From: an uncultured bacterium | GTDB lineage: Bacteria; Bacillota; Limnochordia; DTU080; JAAYLA01 | DNA: 64,000 nt | Direction of reading: 5' to 3' | Assembly (NCBI GenBank): GCA_937983075.1 | Contig: CALKAQ010000033.1 | Coordinates: 18,670-82,669 of the forward strand | Shown: positions 25,822 through 33,909 of the stretch, in pieces | How the letters are laid out: each line of letters opens with the position of its first letter | Numbering within the stretch: position 1 is the first letter of the stretch | Translations under genes and position numbers: made by a program | The notes under the pieces: model-generated | Told to the model about the DNA's origin: nothing | Database searches by the model: none | Seen by the model: the letters and a program-made list of their open reading frames with translations, nothing else

Positions 25822-26409
25822 CTACTTAACCATCCGCTGGGTTATTTTCATCATGGTCCAAGCCACAACGCCGAGTGATGGCCATGTGATGATCCAAATG
25901 TTTTGTGCCCAGTGCGATCGCCACGGAGCCGTTTCTTCCCACGGCTCCGTGCCGGATTGTTCTCCGCCCCGTACTGCATAAGCGAGGCCGAGCAGCGTGG
26001 CCAGTCGCATCGTATGGATGATCAAGGAGACAAAAAATGTACGCCAACTTCCACCGCCTAAAAGATGAAGACCGGCGAGGAGTTGTTCGAACCCAGCCGT
26101 GCCCAGTGCACAAAAGAACAGGTATGGAAATTGCAGTACGGGGAGACTGCGAGGCAAAAACTGAAAATACAACAAACCTTGCACGCCATAAAACACCACG
26201 AGCCAGATCGCTTCACGCCCGAAAACTGGCAACAAAAGGTCAGCACCTTGCCAGATGAGCCGTACCGAAGCTAGGCCGTATTCGACGCATGCCCCCACAA
26301 CCACGCTGGCCAAAATCCCGAATCCGTACTGACGGAAACGGCGGGGATCAGAAAGCCACAGCATCGCGCCGATGAGCAAGACGGCAACAACGAGCCAACG
26401 CCAAGCCAT
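25822..26409 (-). CDS. Integral membrane protein, unknown function
   Basis: The 195-residue protein has about six hydrophobic helices (for example WLVVAVLLIGAMLWL, AIWLVVFYGVQGLLYFQFL, FVSLIIHTMRLATLLGLAYAV). It shows no motif I can name. ATG 26409 follows AGGAGG. It is divergent from the SRPBCC gene, with about 140 bases between them. Confidence 0.7.
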   Translation of the reverse strand: MAWRWLVVAVLLIGAMLWLSDPRRFRQYGFGILASVVVGACVEYGLASVRLIWQGADLLLPVFGREAIWLVVFYGVQGLLYFQFLPRSLPVLQFPYLFFCALGTAGFEQLLAGLHLLGGGSWRTFFVSLIIHTMRLATLLGLAYAVRGGEQSGTEPWEETAPWRSHWAQNIWIITWPSLGVVAWTMMKITQRMVK

Positions 26410-26552
26410 CAAAAGACCTCCTGCCAATCACGCTGCACAACGGAACCGGCTGTATATTTTGCCGTGGTGACGACGCGAATATGAACACCGCATGTCTCTC
26501 GTACAGGAAACAAGCACGAGGCGAAAGAAAAATGACTTAGGAAGGGGAGGCA

Positions 26553-27002
26553 ATGGCTGTGCCCGTAGTCAAAGTTTGCATAAAAGCAAATGCCGCACTC
26601 CAGACTGTATACGATCTGGTGAAAGATTTTGAGTCCTTTGCATCGTTCATGCCGAACGTCAATCGGATTGAAATTCAAGAGCGCGGCGACGGCTATGTTT
26701 TGTCCGCATGGGACGTATCCGTGGTCGGACGCCAATTGAGCTGGATCGAACGGGATGAATTCGACGATGAAAATTTCATCATCCGCTACCAGCAGGTTGA
26801 AGGAAAATTGGCCAGGTTTGAGGGCGAATGGCGGTTTGAACGCGTTGAAGACGGTGTCGAGATTTCGCTCGTGGTCGATTTTGATTTAGGCAAACCCACC
26901 TTGGCGGCACTCTTCCATCCCGTTCTCATCAGGGCGATTGAGGAGAACGCGTTAAACATGTTGCATGCAATCAAGGAGAAGGCAGAAAGAGAGGGTGGCT
27001 GA
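26553..27002 (+). CDS. SRPBCC/START-like (polyketide cyclase-type) protein
   Basis: The 149-residue protein follows the SRPBCC helix-grip fold. It has a first strand (VVKVCIKANAALQTVYDLVKDFESFASFMPNVNRIEI), central strands ending in RFEGEWRFERVEDGVEISLVVDFDLG, and a long C-terminal helix (LIRAIEENALNMLHAIKEKAERE). Such proteins bind hydrophobic ligands or act as cyclases, hydrolases or ubiquinone-binding (Coq10-like) factors. The ligand is unknown. GGAAGGGGAGG precedes the ATG. The next gene starts six bases later, so the two are co-transcribed. Confidence 0.8.
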   Translation: MAVPVVKVCIKANAALQTVYDLVKDFESFASFMPNVNRIEIQERGDGYVLSAWDVSVVGRQLSWIERDEFDDENFIIRYQQVEGKLARFEGEWRFERVEDGVEISLVVDFDLGKPTLAALFHPVLIRAIEENALNMLHAIKEKAEREGG

Positions 27003-27007
27003 CGCCA

Positions 27008-28501
27008 TTGCGCCTACCGGGGCAATTCTCCAGAGCCAAAACGTTGTGCATCCACGGCGTGCTGTTCAGCATATGGCTCACGCTGGTCGGTTCCATCGTC
27101 GCAGGAGCGACGAGCGTCGGTCATGCGGAAACGCTCGGCGAGCTTTGGTCGGTCGAGATCGAACCTGGCAACTACGTCGCAGCTTTGGGCAACCTCGTCG
27201 GTGATTCGGCTGAAGAGCTCGTTCTCGCCGTCGACAACGGCATTTTCGTCTATACATGGGATCAAACGAATCACACGTATGTGTTGACAAGCCATGTGAC
27301 GGATGTTTCGGCACCTGTGTCGGCACTTGCCTTGGGCGATTTCTTTGCGGAGAATCGACGGGAATTGCTGGTGGGCACATCGGGTTCCGGCCTTATTCGG
27401 GTGTACCGGATGACCGACGACGGTCTGCAGTTTGCGTCGACCGTAGTTCGTCTTTGGTCCACCGTGCGTCAAATTGTCACGGTGGACATGGATGGCGACG
27501 GACGGCGCGAGATCGTCGCGCTGAGCGAAAATGGCGACGTGGTCGCATTGCGGCCCCAATCGACGGGCTACGCCGAAATATGGCGTAAGCAGGGAGGGAA
27601 CAATCCTGTTCGCCTACTGACTGTAGGCGATCTGACCGGGGACGGGCTGCCCGAAATCATCATTGCCCGGGAGCAAGGCTATATCGGCATCTATGGTTGG
27701 CGCCGCTCAAGAGAAGACACAAAAACTGGCGCTGATGTCGAAGCTTCGTGGGAGCTTCTCCACGAAGCGTTTCCTTGGGGAGCCGTTCGCACGCTCGATT
27801 TGGTCGATCTCGATCGCAACGGGAAGCTGTACATTCTCGTCTTGACGGACCAAGGATTGCTCTATGCGTACGGGTTTGACGACGGCCAATGGAACCATCA
27901 TCAAACGTGGGATGCAGGTGTGTTGTTGTCGGCTACCGAACTGCATCTGCTTCACGCCTATCCTCCAGATCGACCCATTTGGCTTGGCATCACGAGCGAG
28001 GGACTGAAAGCTTGGGAATTCGCAGACGGCATCTTTACGCCGTTTTGGGAAGCTCCCATCCAACCCAGCGCAGTATTTCAAGGCTCGAGCGGTGCGCTGG
28101 CAACCATTGAACCCGGAGGCAAGTTGCGCCTGCTCGGACGGGTTCCTGACGATCAGCTGCGCGTTTCGGTGAACCATCGCCACTACGAATTGGAGCACCC
28201 GTTTTTGTTGGAAGATGGTCATCTCTGGTTGGCGGCTCGCGATTGGCAGCGCTTGCTTTCATTGCGCGGGTGGTTTACTCGCCACGGAGAGCGTTGGACC
28301 GGTGTAGGCCCCGGTTTTCAATTGTTTATCGTCGATGCAGGCGGGACCACGGTTTGGGTCAACGGTCGGCAGCGGGAAATATCGCCCGCGGCGCGGATGT
28401 TCAACGACGAACTCTACTTGCCGGTTGCATTTGCGGATCGCCTCGGTTATCACAGCGAATTCGAACCGACCCTCCGTACGTTGAAACTGACTCGGAGATG
28501 A
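27008..28501 (+). CDS. Secreted beta-propeller (FG-GAP/VCBS-like) protein with a C-terminal stalk-like domain
   Basis: The 497-residue protein has a signal peptide (hydrophobic GVLFSIWLTLVGSIVAGATSV, cleavage near AEA). Several propeller blades follow, carrying Asp-rich calcium-like loops: GNLVGDSAEELVLA, DFFAENRRELLVG, DMDGDGRREIVAL, DLTGDGLPEIIIA and DLDRNGKLYILVL. The last 100 residues (TTVWVNGRQREISPAARMFNDELYLPVAFADRLGY) resemble a copper amine oxidase N-terminal (stalk) domain, common in Firmicute surface proteins. The TTG start follows GAGGGTGG. It is probably an exported or surface protein; its ligand is unknown. Confidence 0.75.
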   Translation: MRLPGQFSRAKTLCIHGVLFSIWLTLVGSIVAGATSVGHAETLGELWSVEIEPGNYVAALGNLVGDSAEELVLAVDNGIFVYTWDQTNHTYVLTSHVTDVSAPVSALALGDFFAENRRELLVGTSGSGLIRVYRMTDDGLQFASTVVRLWSTVRQIVTVDMDGDGRREIVALSENGDVVALRPQSTGYAEIWRKQGGNNPVRLLTVGDLTGDGLPEIIIAREQGYIGIYGWRRSREDTKTGADVEASWELLHEAFPWGAVRTLDLVDLDRNGKLYILVLTDQGLLYAYGFDDGQWNHHQTWDAGVLLSATELHLLHAYPPDRPIWLGITSEGLKAWEFADGIFTPFWEAPIQPSAVFQGSSGALATIEPGGKLRLLGRVPDDQLRVSVNHRHYELEHPFLLEDGHLWLAARDWQRLLSLRGWFTRHGERWTGVGPGFQLFIVDAGGTTVWVNGRQREISPAARMFNDELYLPVAFADRLGYHSEFEPTLRTLKLTRR

Positions 28502-28607
28502 AACTGGATGCGTCGGTCATGGTATAGATCTATATGACCAAGCATAGACATGTCTCGATTCGACCGGACGCACTGAGGCGTGCCGAGGTTGGGGAGGGAC
28601 ATGGAAC

Positions 28608-29006
28608 ATGCAAACAGCCAACAGCGGCGGCAGCATCATTTCACGGCTGCCGATCGACATCATCGCGGTGGTCCGAGGAACGCTGCTGGGCGCCGGATTT
28701 GCCCTCTTGGGCGCAGTGTTGTTGAGCGTAGTCATCACGCTGGCGGAATGGGACCCGATTCCGACGTATTTGTACGCCTACCATTACGTGTGCATAGCGC
28801 TTGGTGCAGCCCTCGCCGCAAAAAACACGAAGCGATTGGGCTGGCTTCACGGAGGCATTGTCGGCGTTTTATACTTGCTGTTTATTGCTTGGTTGTTTCC
28901 GCCCGGCTTTCATCTCGTAGCTTCGGCGAGCGCGAACTGGCTTCCCGGCATCCTGTATAGCTTTGCGGCCGGTGCCTTGGGCGGCGTCATCGGGGTGAAC
29001 GCTTAG
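28608..29006 (+). CDS. TIGR04086-type small membrane protein
   Basis: The 132-residue protein has four hydrophobic helices (VRGTLLGAGFALLGAVLLSV, YHYVCIALGAALAAK, GGIVGVLYLLFIAWLF, ILYSFAAGALGGVIGV). It has the Gly-rich spacing of the Firmicute TIGR04086/YrzE membrane family, whose role is unknown. GGGGAGGG precedes the ATG. It lies between the propeller gene and pyrE. Confidence 0.65.
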   Translation: MQTANSGGSIISRLPIDIIAVVRGTLLGAGFALLGAVLLSVVITLAEWDPIPTYLYAYHYVCIALGAALAAKNTKRLGWLHGGIVGVLYLLFIAWLFPPGFHLVASASANWLPGILYSFAAGALGGVIGVNA

Positions 29007-29098
29007 TCAGGCATTCACGGCAGGGATGTGCGTGCAAGCGTGGTATTCAATGGGAAGGGCGAAATACGCTCATTCTCGAGTCGGAAGGAGTACCACGC

Positions 29099-29626
29099 GT
29101 GACCAAAGCTGAACTCGCTCGACGCATTTATGAAGCTGCTCATCTTGAAGGTGAATTTCTCCTCAGATCGGGCCAAATCAGCAACGAATATTTTGATAAA
29201 TATCGGTTTGAATCTGACCCCGAGCTGTTAGCTGCAATTGCCGAACAGATGGAGGCTTTGTTGCCTGAAGGAACGCAATGGCTCGCCGGCCTCGAGCTTG
29301 GAGGCGTTCCTCTGGCGACGGCGCTGTCGTTGCGGACCGGCCTGCCGGTGTTGTTCGTGCGCAAAAAGGCGAAGCCGTACGGCACGCAAAGACTGGCTGA
29401 AGGCGGAGACTTTGCCGGCTCCCGGGTCGCCGTCATCGAAGACGTCATTACAACCGGCGGTCAGGTCATCGAGTCCACTCAAGCCCTGGCTGATCTGGGA
29501 GCTGAAATTGCGGGCGTGCTTTGTGTGATCGATCGTGAAGCCGGTGGGCGTGAAAACATTGCTCAAGCCGGCTGGGAGCTTCGCTCCGTATTTACCAAAA
29601 GTGAACTCGAAGCGCACCGGTCATAG
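29099..29626 (+). CDS. pyrE: Orotate phosphoribosyltransferase
   Basis: The 175-residue protein has the type I PRTase fold with the PRPP loop VAVIEDVITTGGQ and the N-terminal hood GEFLLRSGQISNEYFDKYRFESD. The flexible loop lysines are seen in LFVRKKAKPYGTQRLAEGG. It joins orotate and PRPP to form OMP in pyrimidine synthesis. The GTG start follows AAGGAG. It stands alone here rather than in a pyr operon. A paralogous PRTase with other base specificity cannot be fully excluded. Confidence 0.85.
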   Translation: MTKAELARRIYEAAHLEGEFLLRSGQISNEYFDKYRFESDPELLAAIAEQMEALLPEGTQWLAGLELGGVPLATALSLRTGLPVLFVRKKAKPYGTQRLAEGGDFAGSRVAVIEDVITTGGQVIESTQALADLGAEIAGVLCVIDREAGGRENIAQAGWELRSVFTKSELEAHRS

Positions 29627-29642
29627 CCGCCGCTTCGGCGTG

Positions 29643-30017
29643 TCATAAATAACCGCCCGAACGTTGGATGATCTGCCGAGCTTGCTCAACCATGTCGGGA
29701 TCATCAACGACGGCGGAAAGCACCCAACGATACCGGGGAGGACCATCCGCATCGGCCATGCCGCTTGCATCGGGATGGGCGGCCTCGAGCACGCGGCTGT
29801 CGTCCCCGGACCGTTGTGCCCCCAAGGTTAAATCGGTCAGTCCGGCAAAGTCTCCCGTCAACGGACTGACCATATCTTCATTTTCGTCTTCCCCCGACAT
29901 GCCCAATTCATCCACTGCGACATCCGACACACCTAAACGCCTCAACCGTTCCTGCGCCTCTTCGGCATCCCGAAAATCTTGAAAGTACGCCAGGAACGTT
30001 CTGCCTTCGATCTTCAA
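29643..30017 (-). CDS. Small acidic hypothetical protein
   Basis: The 124-residue protein opens with KIEGRTFLAYFQDFRDAEEAQERLRRLGVSDVAVDEL, a beta-alpha-beta pattern like a ferredoxin-fold subunit. An acidic linker follows, then a second half (RWVLSAVVDDPDMVEQARQIIQRSGG) with a similar pattern. It resembles Firmicute stress proteins in layout only. It is convergent with pyrE, 16 bases away. Confidence 0.6.
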   Translation of the reverse strand: MKIEGRTFLAYFQDFRDAEEAQERLRRLGVSDVAVDELGMSGEDENEDMVSPLTGDFAGLTDLTLGAQRSGDDSRVLEAAHPDASGMADADGPPRYRWVLSAVVDDPDMVEQARQIIQRSGGYL

Positions 30018-30096
30018 AGACCATGCGCCTCCTTGACGTCAACGTCCGATAATGACTATTTTGGCCGGATTCGACGTTCCTATGCGGCGATTTGGG

Positions 30097-30480
30097 TCAA
30101 GGCAAATGTTCCGGTGGTTTGATGTCCCAGCGAGTTTCAACAGGCGGGGGAGGAAAGTGTTTGGCCGCATAGGGTAAAATGGCTTCATCCATGACTTGAC
30201 GAACGCTGACCACGGCTGCTTCCATGTCTCGAAGCGCCCGCTGAACGGCCGGTGCTGAAGCCCCTTGCGTCTCGCGGCGCACAGCACGCAGCGTTGCCGC
30301 AGCCACATACAGTGCGGCCTCTAGGCCGTGCAGCAAGGTCCAGACGCTTTTTCCGTCCATGGTTTCGATGGCTTCCGGCCGACGAATGAGGTGTTCCAAC
30401 GATTGTCCTGCCGTCAGCAGGTCCTGACGAATCATTTCCAGGCGACGATGAATCACTGCATCCCTGATGATGTCGAACAA
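30097..30480 (-). CDS. Helical hypothetical protein
   Basis: The 127-residue protein is almost entirely helical, with heptad-like runs (RRLEMIRQDLLTAGQSLEHLI, VQRALRDMEAAVVSVRQVMDEAI). It ends in a Pro-rich tail (HFPPPPVETRWDIKPPEHLP). I do not recognise a family. It probably forms a helical bundle and may be co-transcribed with the small acidic protein gene downstream. Confidence 0.55.
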   Translation of the reverse strand: MFDIIRDAVIHRRLEMIRQDLLTAGQSLEHLIRRPEAIETMDGKSVWTLLHGLEAALYVAAATLRAVRRETQGASAPAVQRALRDMEAAVVSVRQVMDEAILPYAAKHFPPPPVETRWDIKPPEHLP

Positions 30481-30733
30481 AATCGCTCACGCTCCTCACG
30501 GCTAGTATGCTCTACCGCTCATGTAGGTTCCAGGCCAGGACTAATATTCCTAAAGAAGGAAATATCTTGGTCGAGTTGAATGTACATTCGAAGTCCACAA
30601 CACTCATGCGGACCTGTCTTTTCGTATTTGCAAAAACACTTCGCGGATAAAACTGACAATTTTCTTTTCCCTTTTGCATTGGGTTGGTGGTCACTGCATT
30701 TGCGATGCATGACAGGGGGGGTGGTTTATCATC

Positions 30734-31906
30734 GTGTCAAGGGAACCCATCACCGCGCTATTCATCGGAACACATCCGCCCGATGAGCCTACGAAAGCAC
30801 TGCTGCGCGAAATGCACGATTCCCGCATTCACTTCGCTGCAGCTGCCGATATCGACGATGCCAAAGCGCAGCTCCACACCAAACAATTTGATATTGTACT
30901 CTTCGACATGGAACCATGTCGCATCGGCGGTTTCGAGACGTTCCTCAACGTGCGTGATATGTGCAAGAACTTGCCCGTTGTCGTGATCAGCGCTTTGAAC
31001 GACGAGTCCATCGCTCTTAAAACCATTCAGCACGGCGCACAAGATTACTTGGTCAAAAGCCGGGTCGATCCTAGTCTCCTGTCCCGCACGCTCTTGTACG
31101 CCATGGAACGCTATCGCCTGATGAAAAAAATTGAAATGCAGGCACGGCAATTGGAACGGGATAAATCACAAGCCCGCTTCATTGAAATCATCGCTCATGA
31201 GCTGCGCAACCCGATGTCTGTCGCTAAAGCCATTTTGACATTGCTCCGTGTGCAAGTGAAAAACAACAGTATTCCACCGGACTTGCTGGATCGACTGCAG
31301 ACGGTTGAGAACGAAATCGACAGACTATCCGGTCTTCTTAACGCCGTTTTGGAAGCGTTCCGCACGCAAGAAGGTGAATTTGATTTTATTTGGGAAGCAT
31401 GCGACCTGCAGCAAATGATTCACGAAGCGCTGACGCCGTTCCGGGCTTGCGAAGGCTCCAAACATCGATTCTTGGTCAACGACGCCGTAGAGCCGATCTA
31501 CGTATCCGGCGACCGACGGCACTTGGAGCAAGTTCTTCGGAGTCTCTTTGAAAACGCCATGAAGTACTCTCCCAACGGAGGTCGCATTTGGATTGACTAC
31601 GGGCAACGGGACGAATGGGCCTGGATTACGGTCGAAGACGAAGGGCTCGGCATTCCCGAAGAAGATCTGGAACACGTATTTGAAGGATTTTACCGTGCCG
31701 GCAATGCAATATCGCATGATCTGGCAGGACTCGGACTGGGTCTTTTCATCGGCAAAGCGATTATCGAGGCCCATGACGGTCGTATTTGGGCTGAAAACAA
31801 ACCCGAAGGCGGAGCGAAGTTTTCCATTGAAATTCCGCTCGCTGCCTGTACGGCCGCCCAAGCGGCTGGTATTCGCAACACAAAACGAAAAACGGCCTCA
31901 AACTGA
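30734..31906 (+). CDS. Orphan receiver-histidine kinase hybrid
   Basis: The 390-residue cytosolic protein starts with a receiver domain (about 1-120) carrying an Asp58 phosphoacceptor in IVLFDMEP, Ser in VVISAL and Lys in DYLVKS. The acidic pair normally found near residue 10 is absent (LFIGTHPP). A HisKA helix with the phosphorylated His in IIAHELRNPM follows. The HATPase domain has LFENAMKYSPNGG, DEGLGIPEEDLEHVFEGFYR and GLGLGLFIGKAI. There is no membrane segment or sensor besides the receiver. The GTG start follows AGGGGGG. No response regulator gene is adjacent. Confidence 0.9.
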   Translation: MSREPITALFIGTHPPDEPTKALLREMHDSRIHFAAAADIDDAKAQLHTKQFDIVLFDMEPCRIGGFETFLNVRDMCKNLPVVVISALNDESIALKTIQHGAQDYLVKSRVDPSLLSRTLLYAMERYRLMKKIEMQARQLERDKSQARFIEIIAHELRNPMSVAKAILTLLRVQVKNNSIPPDLLDRLQTVENEIDRLSGLLNAVLEAFRTQEGEFDFIWEACDLQQMIHEALTPFRACEGSKHRFLVNDAVEPIYVSGDRRHLEQVLRSLFENAMKYSPNGGRIWIDYGQRDEWAWITVEDEGLGIPEEDLEHVFEGFYRAGNAISHDLAGLGLGLFIGKAIIEAHDGRIWAENKPEGGAKFSIEIPLAACTAAQAAGIRNTKRKTASN

Positions 31907-31917
31907 TTGAGGCCGTT
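31890..31917. terminator. Stem-loop between the kinase gene and tRNA-Trp
   Basis: AACGGCCTCA pairs with TGAGGCCGTT around AACTGAT. A/T-rich flanks on both sides could let it terminate transcripts from both strands. Confidence 0.65.
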
Positions 31918-31993
31918 TGGCAGGGGAGACAGGACTCGAACCTGCAACCCCCGGTTTTGGAGACCGGTGCTCTGCCAATTGAGCTACTCCCCT
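31918..31993 (-). tRNA. tRNA-Trp (anticodon CCA)
   Basis: Read on the minus strand, the acceptor AGGGGAG pairs with CTCCCCT, followed by discriminator G and an encoded CCA. The D-loop GCTCAATTGGCAGAGC, the anticodon stem CCGGT/ACCGG with loop CTCCAAA (anticodon CCA) and the T-loop GGTTCGAGTCC are all present. Confidence 0.95.
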
Positions 31994-32005
31994 AAAACAC
32001 CTCTA

Positions 32006-32034
32006 ATAATAGCATAGAAAACGACGGCGGTCAA
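32006..32034 (-). promoter_or_regulatory. Promoter of tRNA-Trp
   Basis: On the minus strand TTGACC (32029-32034) is 17 bases from TATTAT (32006-32011), placing the start about 6 bases before the mature tRNA. Confidence 0.75.
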
Positions 32035-32224
32035 CGCTTGATGAGCTGATTTTATTGTTCTGGTGCTGTTTTTCATGCATTCACATAGTGGGGCCGGTTG
32101 CGCAACCAAAAAATCGTACTTGGTCAGCAGGTGGGAAGGGATGCGATGGCGAAAATGTCCAGAAACAAAAATCACGATAATATAGATTTCCGTGCTTTTT
32201 AGGTCCGTATGAACAGGAGGTTAT

Positions 32225-33319
32225 GTGTTGCAACGCGATTTGCCGGCTAAGACGTCGTTCAATCTGTGTCTGGAATATTTCATCGATTCGCTGACGGGAC
32301 GTTCGCAAGCAACGCGTCAGGCGTATTACCGAGATTTGCTGCAGTTCAAATTGTATTTGGTCTTACATCGACCGGACTGTATTGTCCGTGGATCACCGGA
32401 ACGAATTCGTGATTTGCAGCTTGAACTCGAGCGTGCCAGCGGGCGCCTTGTTGACACTCGCTTTCACCGCCAGCACTCACGGGAAGAAATCCGCCCGCGA
32501 GCTATTCTGGATGAATTCGACTGCGATTTGGCGCGTGTCACACGTGAAGTTATCGTGAGCTATTTCGGCTACTTGGAAACTGCCCGCAACGTCGGACGAA
32601 ATACATTGTACCGTCGCTCATCGTCACTGCGACGCTTTTTTCGCTTGCTCGCCAAAGAAGGATTCGAAATCGACCATGGAGCCTTAGAAAAATTGAGTGA
32701 CCTTGATATTCGGCCCAAACGGGTTTTACCCGTGGTGCTCACGCAGGAAGAAGCACTTCATTTTATGGAAGTTGTCGATCGCGTCCGCGATCGAGCGATT
32801 CTATTGGTGATGTTGTACATGGGACTCCGAATTGCCGAATTGGTACGCCTTAACGTCGATGACATTACAGAAGACACAACGGGAATTACGTTTATCGGCA
32901 AGGGTTCAAAAGAGCGCTATGTTCCGGTTCACCCAACCGTCAGAGACGCCGTTGTTCTGTATAAGGTAACCGAGCGTCGCCCCGCCAAGAAGGATTCCCT
33001 GGGAGAACCGTTATTTGTTAGTCAGCAAGGCAACCGCATGGATCCGTCGACGGTGCGTCGGATGGTTTACAAATACGCTCAGAAGGCTACTATGGTGGAT
33101 CCGCGGAAGCGCTCTCGCCTTTCCCCGCATAAATTTAGACATACCTTTGCTACGTTGCTGCTGCAAGGCGATGTAGACATCCGCCACATTCAAGAGCTGT
33201 TAGGCCATGAACATTTATCGACAACCCAAATTTATACGTCGGTTGTCCGGCGTGATTTGCACCGTGCAATTGAAAGACATCCACTCGGCCGTCTCGATCA
33301 TTCCCAAACGGACGAGTGA
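32225..33319 (+). CDS. Tyrosine recombinase, XerC/XerD-like
   Basis: The 364-residue integrase-family protein has the catalytic set Arg in MGLRIAELVRL, Lys in GKGSKERYVPV, His-x-x-Arg in HKFRHTFAT, His in LLGHEHLSTTQ and the nucleophile in IYTSV. The N-terminal core-binding domain starts at about 14-60, but a charged insertion (residues about 60-100) makes the protein some 60 residues longer than typical XerC/XerD. It is probably a chromosomal resolvase or a relic recombinase; no attachment site or mobile element is next to it. AGGAGG precedes GTG 32225/TTG 32228. Confidence 0.88.
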   Translation: MLQRDLPAKTSFNLCLEYFIDSLTGRSQATRQAYYRDLLQFKLYLVLHRPDCIVRGSPERIRDLQLELERASGRLVDTRFHRQHSREEIRPRAILDEFDCDLARVTREVIVSYFGYLETARNVGRNTLYRRSSSLRRFFRLLAKEGFEIDHGALEKLSDLDIRPKRVLPVVLTQEEALHFMEVVDRVRDRAILLVMLYMGLRIAELVRLNVDDITEDTTGITFIGKGSKERYVPVHPTVRDAVVLYKVTERRPAKKDSLGEPLFVSQQGNRMDPSTVRRMVYKYAQKATMVDPRKRSRLSPHKFRHTFATLLLQGDVDIRHIQELLGHEHLSTTQIYTSVVRRDLHRAIERHPLGRLDHSQTDE

Positions 33320-33771
33320 CGTTCGAATGCAACACGTACATGAGGCTCGACATCTGACGGTGCGTCATTCAGCGATACGGGAACGGCAATGCGATCGCCC
33401 GGCTGCAGTCTGGCGTATGACTGCGGCGAAATTTGATTTAACTCGGCGATGTGATGGAGCGTTTTGCGTGGATCCCACCCTTTGGGTCCATATTGAACCG
33501 CTATATCCCATAGCGTATCGCCTTTCCGTATCACTATGGTGGCATACGTGTATTCCTTGCCGCGGTTGAAGAGCTCAACCATTCGATACGCCGCAGCCCA
33601 GGCGGCAAAAAGCGCAACCAAAATGCTTGCGATGATCAGAGCCCACGCCAATCGATATCGCGCCGGAAGCGTGCGTGTGCGCTTTGTCGACAGTTCACCG
33701 ACTGATGTTGCGATCATGTCGCAAGCCGACTTGGCAGCCGTACATTCACCGTACGTATGTACTCCGAACAT
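33298..33771 (-). CDS. yneA: YneA-like SOS cell-division inhibitor with LysM domain
   Basis: The 157-residue protein has a cytoplasmic leader of about 45 residues, one membrane helix (LAWALIIASILVALFAAWAAAY) and a LysM domain (TYATIVIRKGDTLWDIAVQYG...LQPGDRIAVPV). This is the layout of YneA, which halts division during the SOS response in Bacillus and is encoded divergently from lexA, exactly as here. It is longer at both ends than B. subtilis YneA (about 105 residues). GGAGGTGGG precedes the ATG. Its 3' end overlaps the convergent recombinase gene by 22 bases. Confidence 0.82.
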   Translation of the reverse strand: MFGVHTYGECTAAKSACDMIATSVGELSTKRTRTLPARYRLAWALIIASILVALFAAWAAAYRMVELFNRGKEYTYATIVIRKGDTLWDIAVQYGPKGWDPRKTLHHIAELNQISPQSYARLQPGDRIAVPVSLNDAPSDVEPHVRVAFERHSSVWE

Positions 33772-33800
33772 CTGATCCCACCTCCGTTTTCATCCTAACA

Positions 33801-33865
33801 GGAACGTATGTGCGGTGTCAATACAAGAAGCGAACTTGCGTTTGCAAAAACCGAACATGTGTGTT
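33801..33865. promoter_or_regulatory. LexA (SOS) boxes in the lexA/yneA divergent promoter region
   Basis: CGAACTTGCGTTTG (33831-33844) and CGAACATGTGTGTT (33852-33865) match the Bacillus SOS pattern CGAAC-N4-GTTYG well to fairly. GGAACGTATGTGCG (33801-33814) is a weaker copy. The two better boxes overlap the likely lexA promoter, so LexA should repress both genes from here. Confidence 0.75.
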
Positions 33866-33909
33866 AAAGTGAAATCAATTGATCTACTCGGTAGAAGGGA
33901 GTGCCTGCA

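Noticed and set aside
30579..30590. SOS box upstream of the kinase gene
   Set aside because: GAATGTACATTC lacks the required CGAAC half-site, so I list it only as a palindrome.
31918..33319. tRNA-Trp plus tyrosine recombinase as an integrated element
   Set aside because: I could not find a repeated tRNA 3' end acting as attachment site, and the flanking genes are ordinary chromosomal genes (lexA, yneA).
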